Source of the DNA: Rhizobiales bacterium IMCC20636
Lineage (GTDB): Bacteria > Pseudomonadota > Alphaproteobacteria > Rhizobiales > GCA-2746425
Assembly (NCBI GenBank): GCA_016865015.1
Contig: CP018226.1
Location: forward strand, 2,015,001 to 2,079,000
Length of the DNA: 64,000 bases
Direction of reading: 5' to 3'
The notes below the pieces were generated by a model, which was not told the origin of the DNA, did no database searches, and saw only the letters and a program-made list of their open reading frames with translations. How positions within the stretch are numbered: the first letter of the stretch is position 1; the number at the start of each line of letters is the position of its first letter. Position numbers and translations under genes: made by a program. Below are positions 57,139 to 64,000 of this stretch, one piece after another.

Positions 57139-58389
57139 ATGTCACAAAACTGCAATGATCCATTATTGAGAACTCCACTGGGAGGGCACTTATTTACTGT
57201 GTTTGTGCTTGTCGCTGTCGCAGTGGTTTGTCTGGCCCAAAGCGCCGTGGCTCAGGTTTCTGCTGCCCCGGTCCGCACAATAGATGCACGCGCTGCCGGG
57301 AACCTTGAACGCACACGGTTTGTCATTGACCTGGAAGAGGCCGTTGAATTTGCTGCCTTCACGCTTGCAGACCCGTATCGCGTTGTCATCGATGTTCCTG
57401 AACTGGATTTTTCCGAACTTGCTGAAAACAGCAGGGACGGGCGCGGTCTCGTTGGCACATTTCGGTATGGTCTCATTGCCAAGGGTAAGTCCCGCATGGT
57501 GCTGGATCTCACCGAACCAGTGAATATTGACGAATCTTTCGTTCTGGAGTCGCTGGAAGGGCAGCCGGCGCGCCTTGTCTTTGATCTGGTTCCAGCCAGC
57601 AGGAAAGAGTTTCTTGAAGGTGTCGGCAAGCTTAAATCAGTTGGAAACTTGCCAACCAAGGCACCGCTCGCCTCGGTGCCGACACCTAAAGGCCCGGGCA
57701 AGATGGTTATTGTGTTGGACCCCGGGCATGGCGGCATCGATGATGGTGCGATTGGACCTGGTGGAACCAAAGAGAAGGATCTTGTTCTTCAATTTACCAT
57801 GGACGTTCGCGATGCTCTGAAAAGGCATGGCGGTTTTGAAGTCCTGATGACGCGGGATGATGACACATTCATTGCTCTTGATGAGCGGGTGGAGTTCGCG
57901 CGTACAAATGGTGCGCAATTGATGGTGTCGATTCATGCAGACACAGTGACACAGGCCTATGTCAGCGGCGCGACCGTGTACACGTTGGACGAGACAGCCT
58001 CTGACGATTTAGCCAGAATGCTGGCCGACAAGGAAAACCGGTCAGATACAATTGCCGGGGTGGAACTGGCCGACAAGCCTGATGAGGTTGCTGATATTCT
58101 GATCGATCTGGCGAGACGAGAAACCAAAAACCTGTCCATCTCTTTTGCCCGTCGATTGCTGGGAGACATCAAACCGGCCATGAAACTGAACAAGAATCCG
58201 CGCCGGTCAGCCGACTTTCGCGTTCTGACGGCACCTGATGTGCCTTCGGTTCTGGTTGAGCTGGGCTATTTGTCGAATTCTGGAGACGAAAAATTACTGG
58301 GTTCGCCCGAATGGCGCAAAAAAGTCGCGGCCAGATTTGCAAGTTCGATTGAGACTTTTTTCAGCCGGATGTCGAAAAACTCTGGGTGA
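57139..58389 (+). CDS. N-acetylmuramoyl-L-alanine amidase (AmiC-like)
   Basis: A periplasmic amidase that cuts peptide stems from peptidoglycan. Signal region (LFTVFVLVAVAVVCLAQSAV, AQV), an AMIN domain (TRFVIDLEEAVEFAAFTLAD) and a zinc amidase_3 domain with IVLDPGHGGIDDGAIG, SIHAD and PSVLVELGYLSNSGDEKLL. 416 residues. Start at 57139 (MSQNCNDP) is chosen; a GTG at 57067 would add 24 residues. Next to PBP1a, as in other Rhizobiales. Confidence 0.9.
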   Translation: MSQNCNDPLLRTPLGGHLFTVFVLVAVAVVCLAQSAVAQVSAAPVRTIDARAAGNLERTRFVIDLEEAVEFAAFTLADPYRVVIDVPELDFSELAENSRDGRGLVGTFRYGLIAKGKSRMVLDLTEPVNIDESFVLESLEGQPARLVFDLVPASRKEFLEGVGKLKSVGNLPTKAPLASVPTPKGPGKMVIVLDPGHGGIDDGAIGPGGTKEKDLVLQFTMDVRDALKRHGGFEVLMTRDDDTFIALDERVEFARTNGAQLMVSIHADTVTQAYVSGATVYTLDETASDDLARMLADKENRSDTIAGVELADKPDEVADILIDLARRETKNLSISFARRLLGDIKPAMKLNKNPRRSADFRVLTAPDVPSVLVELGYLSNSGDEKLLGSPEWRKKVAARFASSIETFFSRMSKNSG

Positions 58390-58633
58390 TGCATTAAGCG
58401 TGATGCTGATATTTGGCGTCTGATCCGAGAAAAAGCAGGTATATTTGTAATATATCTGTCACACTGACTGAAAAATGGCTGCTGCAGTACCTGACAGCCC
58501 ATTTTCGCCCAAATTAGTTGAAAAGACGTATATTTAGGGCTGATCAAAGAATCATGATGAAATGCATAAACCATCGAAGTGTTCTCAGTACGTGGATACC
58601 GGGTTTGCTCTGGATACAAGGAAAGTTCGTGCA

Positions 58634-61138
58634 ATGAATGGCGCAGGCAACCGCCGTCGAAAAAGGGCGAAACGATCAATGTTTGCAAAAGTTTTTGGCT
58701 TTCTGTTCACGTTCGGAATAGTGGCTGCACTCGGTGTCGGAGGGGTCGCGGCCTATTTTCTGACGCAATATTCCGAAGAATTGCCGGATTACGAGGTGCT
58801 GAGCGCCTATGAGCCACCGGTGATGACACGGGTGCATGCGGCCAACGGCGTGCTGATTGCGGAATATGCCAGAGAGCGCAGGCTGTATCTGCCTGCAGCT
58901 GCCATTCCGGATTTGATCAAAGCGGCTTTCCTCAGCGCTGAGGACAAGAATTTCTATCGCCACAAAGGTGTGGACTACGTCGGCATTGCCACAGCAATGG
59001 CGCGCAATGTGCAGTCATTGGCCAGTGGTCGTCGGTTTGCCGGTGCTTCGACCATCACCCAGCAGGTTGCCAAGGTATTCTTGTTGTCCAGCGAACGGAC
59101 AATGACGCGAAAGCTGAAGGAAGCCATGCTCGCCCTGCGGATTGAGCAGGCCTACACCAAAGACAAGATCCTGGAACTCTATCTCAATGAGATTTATCTC
59201 GGTCTTGGCTCCTATGGTGTTGCTGCAGCCTCGCTGAATTACTTTGACAAATCAGTCCATGAACTGACTCTTGAAGAGGCTGCCTATCTCGCGGCTCTTC
59301 CCAAAGGACCCAACAACTATCATCCGTTCCGGCAGACCGAAGCCGCCATTGAACGCCGCAACTACGTTCTGGACCGGATGCATATCAATGGCTACATCAC
59401 CCCTGAACAGGCTGAGGCAGGCAAGGCTTTGCCGTTGCAGGTTCGTCTTCGGGAATATGGCTCACAGATTTTTGCCGCCGACTTCTTTGCCGAAGAAGTC
59501 CGACGGGAACTGTTCGACATCTACGGTGAAGAGAAGTTGTATGGTGGCGGTCTATCAGTCCGCACAACCCTGAACCCGAAGACGCAGGTTCAGGCGCGTG
59601 CAGCCCTGCAAAATGGCCTGATCAAATTTGATGAATCTCGTGGCTGGCGTGGTCCCAAGACCAAACTCGATCTTTCTGCTGCTGATGATTGGGGCAAATT
59701 GATCGGGGAGATCGAGCCGCTGTCCGATGTGCCGGAATGGTTATTGGCGGTTGTCCTTGACGTAAACGCTGAACAGGCGACTCTCGGAATTCGGCCAGAT
59801 TCCATTCGTTCTCGCGGTTTGTCTGATGACCGTAAGACAGGTGTCTTGCCGCTGAAGTATGCCAAATGGGCCAAGTGGTCGGTTGGCGAGCGCAAGGGGC
59901 GCGCCATCAAGGGTGTCACGGATGTCGTGTCGGTTGGTGATGTCATTTTTGTTGAGCAGGTTGCGGATACGGATGCCACCTATCGGCTGCGCCAGATTCC
60001 CGAAATCAACGGTGCTATGGTGGTCATGGACCCGCATACAGGCCGCGTAACGGCGCTGGTGGGTGGATTTTCCTACGATGCAAGTGAGTTCAACCGGGCG
60101 ACGCAAGCCAATCGCCAACCCGGTTCCTCCTTCAAGCCGATCGTCTATGCGACTGCGTTGGACAATGGCTACACACCGTCCTCTGTGGTGCTGGATGCTC
60201 CAATTGAAATCAGGTCAGGCGGCCAGCTCTGGAAACCTCAGAATTATGGCCGTAACTTTCTCGGACCTTCGACTTTGCGCACTGGTATCGAGCGTTCCCG
60301 CAATGTCATGACCGTGCGACTGGCTCAGGATATGGGCATGCCACTGATTTCCGAATATGCTCGGCGTTTCGGTGTCTATGATGATCTGCAACCAGTATTG
60401 TCCATGTCGCTTGGAGCTGGAGAAACAACGGCCATGCGCATGGCCGCTGCGTTCAGCGTGTTTGCCAATGGGGGTCGCAAGATCGAGCCGACCCTGATCG
60501 ACAGGATACAGGATCGATTTGGCAAGACGATCTTCCGGCACGATCAACGGATTTGTGAAGGCTGCGATGCAGCGTCCTGGGCCGGGCAGGAAGAGCCGAT
60601 TCTAATTGATGAACGTCTGCAGGTTCTGGATCCCATGACTGCGTATCAGATCACCTCCATGATGGAAGGTGTGGTGCAACGCGGCACGGCCACGGTTGTT
60701 CGCGAAGTCGGTAAGCCGATTGCCGGCAAAACCGGCACGACCAATGATGAGAAAGACGCGTGGTTTGTTGGCTTCTCACCGGATCTGGTGGCCGCTGTCT
60801 ACATCGGCTATGACAACCCGCGCAGTATGGGACGTGGCGCAACTGGTGGACAATTGGCAGCTCCCATCTTCAGAGACTTCATGATGGAAGCGCTTGCAGA
60901 TACGCCTGCGGTGCCGTTCCGCTTGCCACAGGGTCTGACGCTCATTCCGATTGATCGCAAGACCGGCTTGCGCGCCAATGGCGGCAGCGAGGGCGTCATC
61001 ATGGAAGCTTTCAAACCCGGTACGGCGCCACCGGATGATTATTCCATTATCGGTTACAGCGACAATCCGGGCCTTCCCCTGACTGTTGCACCGGAATCGG
61101 ATCGGGCTGTTATTTCCGGGACGGGCGGGCTGTATTAG
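58634..61138 (+). CDS. mrcA: Penicillin-binding protein 1a
   Basis: A bifunctional peptidoglycan synthase, 834 residues. One membrane segment (VFGFLFTFGIVAALGVGGVA). Transglycosylase: EDKNFYRHKGVDYVG, GASTITQQVAK, RKLKEAMLALRIEQAYTKDK. An OB-like domain lies between. Transpeptidase: Ser in RQPGSSFKP, SRN, and KTGTTNDEKDAWFVGF. Start at 58634 follows AAGGAAAG. Confidence 0.95.
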   Translation: MNGAGNRRRKRAKRSMFAKVFGFLFTFGIVAALGVGGVAAYFLTQYSEELPDYEVLSAYEPPVMTRVHAANGVLIAEYARERRLYLPAAAIPDLIKAAFLSAEDKNFYRHKGVDYVGIATAMARNVQSLASGRRFAGASTITQQVAKVFLLSSERTMTRKLKEAMLALRIEQAYTKDKILELYLNEIYLGLGSYGVAAASLNYFDKSVHELTLEEAAYLAALPKGPNNYHPFRQTEAAIERRNYVLDRMHINGYITPEQAEAGKALPLQVRLREYGSQIFAADFFAEEVRRELFDIYGEEKLYGGGLSVRTTLNPKTQVQARAALQNGLIKFDESRGWRGPKTKLDLSAADDWGKLIGEIEPLSDVPEWLLAVVLDVNAEQATLGIRPDSIRSRGLSDDRKTGVLPLKYAKWAKWSVGERKGRAIKGVTDVVSVGDVIFVEQVADTDATYRLRQIPEINGAMVVMDPHTGRVTALVGGFSYDASEFNRATQANRQPGSSFKPIVYATALDNGYTPSSVVLDAPIEIRSGGQLWKPQNYGRNFLGPSTLRTGIERSRNVMTVRLAQDMGMPLISEYARRFGVYDDLQPVLSMSLGAGETTAMRMAAAFSVFANGGRKIEPTLIDRIQDRFGKTIFRHDQRICEGCDAASWAGQEEPILIDERLQVLDPMTAYQITSMMEGVVQRGTATVVREVGKPIAGKTGTTNDEKDAWFVGFSPDLVAAVYIGYDNPRSMGRGATGGQLAAPIFRDFMMEALADTPAVPFRLPQGLTLIPIDRKTGLRANGGSEGVIMEAFKPGTAPPDDYSIIGYSDNPGLPLTVAPESDRAVISGTGGLY

Positions 61139-61168
61139 CCTTTTCACAGGACAGTCATCTTGAACTCG

Positions 61169-61197
61169 GCGCGTGGGTCATGCATAAGCCCACGCGC
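61169..61197 (+). terminator. Stem-loop between mrcA and prfB
   Basis: GCGCGTGGG, 11-base loop, CCCACGCGC: a 9-bp GC-rich stem 30 bp after mrcA, followed by a weak T stretch (ACTTTTCGTTTT). Probable terminator or attenuator. Confidence 0.5.
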
Positions 61198-61241
61198 TGA
61201 CACTTTTCGTTTTGCCGACTTTCAAATCCGGAGTTTTTCCT

Positions 61242-62373
61242 ATGCGTGCTGAAACGCAGCAATTAGTTGATGACATCGAGCAGGCACTCACCCTGCTAAG
61301 GAGGCATCTTTGACTGGGATAATGCCCGGATTCGCCTCGCAGAACTGAATGCGCTGGTTGAAGATCCCAATCTTTGGGATGATTCAACGCAGGCGCAGAA
61401 GATCATGCGCGAACGCCAGAATCTTGATGATCAGATCACTGGTATTCTGGATTTGCAGACCGCTGTTGCGGATAATCTTGAATTGATAGAGATGGGTGAA
61501 GCCGAAGGTGATGAAGAGATTATCGCCGAGGCGGACAAGGCCATTGCTGATCTGAGTGAAAAAGTCCGAGGCCAGCAGATACGGGCAATGCTATCCGGTG
61601 AAGTGGATGGCAATGACACTTATGTGGAAATTCACTCTGGAGCCGGTGGCACGGAAAGCCAGGACTGGGCGTCCATGCTGTTGCGCATGTATACGCGCTG
61701 GGGCGGCCGGGACGGGCGCAAGGTCGAGGTGATTGAAATACAGGACGGTGAAGAGGCTGGCGTAAAGGCCGCCACCATTCTGGTTAAGGGCGCTGATTCT
61801 TACGGCTGGCTTAAAACTGAATCCGGTGTGCATCGCCTTGTGCGTATCTCACCTTATGACAGCAATGCCCGGCGTCACACCAGCTTTGCCAGTGTTTGGG
61901 TCTATCCGGTGATCGATGATTCGATTGAGATCGACATCCCGGATTCCGATGTGCGTATCGATACATATCGCGCCTCGGGTGCTGGTGGCCAGCACGTGAA
62001 TACAACCGACTCCGCTGTGCGGATTACCCATCTGCCCAGTGGTGTTGTTGTTCAGTGTCAAAATGACCGCTCTCAACACAAGAACAAGGCGACTGCCTGG
62101 AGCATGTTGCGTTCTCGGCTCTATGAAGAAGAAATGAAAAAGCGGGAAGAGGCGGCCATGGAGGAAGCCTCTTCCAAATCCACCGTAGGGTGGGGGCATC
62201 AGATCCGGTCATACGTCTTGCAGCCCTATCAGCTGGTCAAGGATCTACGAACCGGTCATGAGAGCACCGACCCGCAAAAAGTTCTGGATGGTGGCATTGA
62301 TGGGTTTCTGGAAGCATCACTGGCGCACCGTATCAAGGGTGGCGCCAGTGCCGAGATTGAAGATATCGAATAG
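61242..62373 (+). CDS. prfB: Peptide chain release factor 2 (programmed +1 frameshift)
   Basis: RF2 releases peptides at UGA and UAA. The gene is join(61242..61310, 61312..62373), 376 residues. A 23-codon first frame runs into an in-frame TGA at 61311-61313. A +1 shift on CTT then reads DWDNARIRLAELNALVED and onward. The GGQ motif is SGAGGQHVNTTDSAVR. The codon-recognition tripeptide is SPY (RISPYDSNARRHTSF) where E. coli has SPF, as is usual in this class. Ends 5 bp from the converging M23 gene. Confidence 0.96.
61298..61314 (+). promoter_or_regulatory. RF2 programmed frameshift site
   Basis: AAGGAGGCATCTTTGAC: an internal Shine-Dalgarno (AGGAGG) 3 bases before CTT-TGA-C, the classic autoregulatory site. 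When RF2 is scarce, slow termination at TGA favours the +1 shift and more RF2. Confidence 0.95.
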
Positions 62374-62378
62374 TCGAC

Positions 62379-63701
62379 CTACAGATTTGGAATCTGCTTG
62401 CCTGCATCAATGAATGGCTGTGGATTGCGAGCCTTGCCATTGTTCCTGACTTCGTAATGCAGGTGAGGCCCGGTGCTGCGTCCGGTGCTGCCGACCTTAC
62501 CGATCACATCGCCGCGCTTTACGGACTGTCCGGCTTTGACGGTGATTTTGCTGAGATGGCCGTAGCGCGTGGTGAGACCGTGGGCGTGACGCAGTTCAAC
62601 CAGATTTCCGTAACCACCAACACGGCCCGCACGCAACACCTGTCCGTCTGCTGTTGCCAGAACAGATGTGCCCGTGGACGCGCGAAAATCAACGCCGGAG
62701 TGAAAGGCCGCACGTTTGCGGAAGGGGTCGATACGGCGTCCGAATGTGCTGGACTTAGTCGGGTTTTTCAAAGGAACTGCGATTGGCAACGCCTTGGATA
62801 GCTTGCGCAGTCGGGAAATATCCTGCAACTGCCCGTCTATGCGTTTGGAGGCGGCATTGAGCGCGTTTTCGTCAAACTCTGCCGGGATGAATGGACCGCC
62901 AATGCCATGTGCTTCGGCCGGCAATTTCAATTTGATCGGCAATTCCTTGAGGGCGCTGAGGTAAGCGTCATGTTCGTCCGTTATTGCGACAGCAACGGCT
63001 TGAACCGAAACAGCATTTATCTGTTCCATTGTATCAAGGTCTGCTTGAAACTGATCTATGCGGCTGAATGGGTCGCGCAGATTTGATTCACGCTCAAAAT
63101 CTTCGAAGGTGTCCGGAAAGGCATCCAGAGTGCCGTTCAACCCGCTATCCATCGGCACTTCCGAACCACCGATGGCGGTCTCGTCACCGCCCAGTGAGAC
63201 GTCACTGTCAGCCAGCAGCGGCGCGCTGCCCGGTTTGATGACCGGAAGAGGAGCTGCTACGGCGGCAACGCGAATGCCCATCTTTCTGGCATTGTCGATA
63301 ACCGCTGCCACTCGTGCATGCCGAGTTGCGTATTGGTTTTGACGATCTTCCAGCTGTGCCATTTCATTGGCCAAACGAATTCGCTCTTCCGCTGAATGAT
63401 CCTGAATTGTTTCCATCGCTGTTTGAAAACGTTGGAACTTGGCTTCGTAAGCCTGACGCAATTCAATTTCCTGAACCGCATTGCGGGACAGCAGATCATC
63501 GCGTTCAAACAGATAGAAGGCTGCTGCGACATTGAACAATGCCAATATCAGCAATGTTGTTACAGCCCCACTTAAAACCCAAGGCTGGATAGCCATGACA
63601 ATTGTTTTTTGGCCAAAACTGAAAATAACACGTTTGGCCTTTCGTTGGTCCGCAGGCCGGGACCCAGGCTTCTTGACTGTATTGGACATTACACCACTCA
63701 T
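62379..63701 (-). CDS. M23 (LytM) family peptidase
   Basis: 440 residues: a short basic N-terminus, one membrane segment (VLSGAVTTLLILALFNVAAA), a coiled coil (~60-145), a variable region and a LytM domain with zinc ligands in AAFHSGVDFRAS and GPHLHYEVRNNG. The HxxxD and HxH motifs are intact, so it is probably an active peptidoglycan endopeptidase rather than an EnvC-type regulator. Start at 63701; 63689 is an alternative. Confidence 0.88.
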   Translation of the reverse strand: MSGVMSNTVKKPGSRPADQRKAKRVIFSFGQKTIVMAIQPWVLSGAVTTLLILALFNVAAAFYLFERDDLLSRNAVQEIELRQAYEAKFQRFQTAMETIQDHSAEERIRLANEMAQLEDRQNQYATRHARVAAVIDNARKMGIRVAAVAAPLPVIKPGSAPLLADSDVSLGGDETAIGGSEVPMDSGLNGTLDAFPDTFEDFERESNLRDPFSRIDQFQADLDTMEQINAVSVQAVAVAITDEHDAYLSALKELPIKLKLPAEAHGIGGPFIPAEFDENALNAASKRIDGQLQDISRLRKLSKALPIAVPLKNPTKSSTFGRRIDPFRKRAAFHSGVDFRASTGTSVLATADGQVLRAGRVGGYGNLVELRHAHGLTTRYGHLSKITVKAGQSVKRGDVIGKVGSTGRSTGPHLHYEVRNNGKARNPQPFIDAGKQIPNL

Positions 63702-63790
63702 ACGCAACTCTAACTGAATCTATTACGCACAGTTAAGGTTAACGTCGGCTTTCCAAATAAAGAACAAGTCGTTAATTCGAGGAAATTGCT

Positions 63791-63952
63791 GTGGATATGT
63801 ATCAAGACGAATTGCAAATTGCGTTGCTGGTGCCCGTTGTGTTGCTACCACAGGGTGAACATGTGGTGCTGATCAAGGCATCGCTTTGTCGGCGCAAGGC
63901 GCGCCGACTTGGTGTTGATCCGTCTTTTCCAGAATTACAGGGAAGAGAGTGA
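63791..63952 (+). CDS. Possible small hypothetical protein
   Basis: A 53-codon frame with GTG start (ATG two codons later at 63797) and GAGGAAA 6-8 bases upstream. It reads YQDELQIALLVPVVLLPQGE, then a basic part (CRRKARRLGVDPSF). It ends 8 bp before the next minus-strand gene end. Family unknown; could be chance. Confidence 0.35.
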   Translation: MDMYQDELQIALLVPVVLLPQGEHVVLIKASLCRRKARRLGVDPSFPELQGRE

Positions 63953-63960
63953 ATTGGTAT

Positions 63961-64000
63961 CTACAGTGCTTTGGCCGCTTCCAGGACCGCGTCCACATGG
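63961..64000 (-). CDS. C-terminal end of a gene, possibly thioredoxin peroxidase Bcp
   Basis: Thirteen codons are visible on the minus strand, ending HVDAVLEAAKAL and TAG. This resembles the C-terminus of BCP-type peroxiredoxins from memory, but so short a piece cannot prove it. Confidence 0.35.
   Translation of the reverse strand, partial: HVDAVLEAAKAL

Noticed and set aside
1-64000. tRNA or rRNA genes
   Set aside because: I looked in the intergenic spaces for cloverleaf-like sequence with CCA ends and conserved T-loop (GTTCRA) and found none I could support.

Overview
The window is chromosomal DNA from an alphaproteobacterium, most likely of the Hyphomicrobiales (Rhizobiales). This rests on gene content and order: rpsF-rpsR-DUF2232-rplI, dnaB-alr-radA-cvpA-purF, fabD-fabG-acpP-fabF-mltG-yicC-gmk, lptF-lptG-lptD-surA-pdxA-rsmA, a long acidic RNase E, and a frameshifted prfB. 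The genus cannot be fixed from the sequence alone.

Layout. 1-663 is the 3' part of der. 836-9337 is an accessory island. It is bounded by two direct copies of the 3' end of a short-chain dehydrogenase (SDR) gene: a fragment at 836-1353 and the full gene at 9338-10126. Inside the island, in order: an IS5-type remnant; an IS427-type element (1796-3481) with another IS5-type element inside it; a strongly AT-rich stretch; a subtilisin/PatG-type maturation protease gene (3908-5896); two 42-residue Cys-rich peptide genes (6020-6148 and 7000-7128) lying in ~980-bp imperfect tandem repeats; a small ORF; an IS630-type element inserted in the second repeat; and remnants of another IS.

From 9338 onward the sequence is ordinary core genome. 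Purine and DNA metabolism (SDR-purF-cvpA, radA, alr, dnaB) and ribosomal genes (rplI, rpsR, rpsF) read leftward. Fatty-acid synthesis (fabD-fabG-acpP-fabF) followed by mltG, yicC and gmk reads rightward. The outer-membrane assembly operon lptF-lptG-lptD-surA-pdxA-rsmA reads leftward. Next come pepA-holC, sda, rplM-rpsI, a pirin, argC and aspS. A leftward run of three paralogous exported proteins of unknown function follows (42959-47583). After it come an EAL phosphodiesterase, maeB, amn, rne (leftward), an AMIN/amidase_3 amidase, PBP1a, prfB with a +1 frameshift, and an M23 peptidase.

The notable system is the island's protease plus two-precursor locus. The protease has an intact Asp/His/Ser triad and a C-terminal PatG-type domain, as in cyanobactin maturation enzymes. 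Directly downstream are two peptides whose first 35 residues are nearly identical, whose last five residues (residues 38-42) differ strongly, and whose four Cys positions are fixed (CC-X6-C-X6-C). This is the pattern of a ribosomally made, modified peptide (RiPP) family. No YcaO cyclodehydratase, prenyltransferase or exporter is in the window, so the modification is unknown and the locus may be minimal, incomplete or dependent on genes elsewhere.
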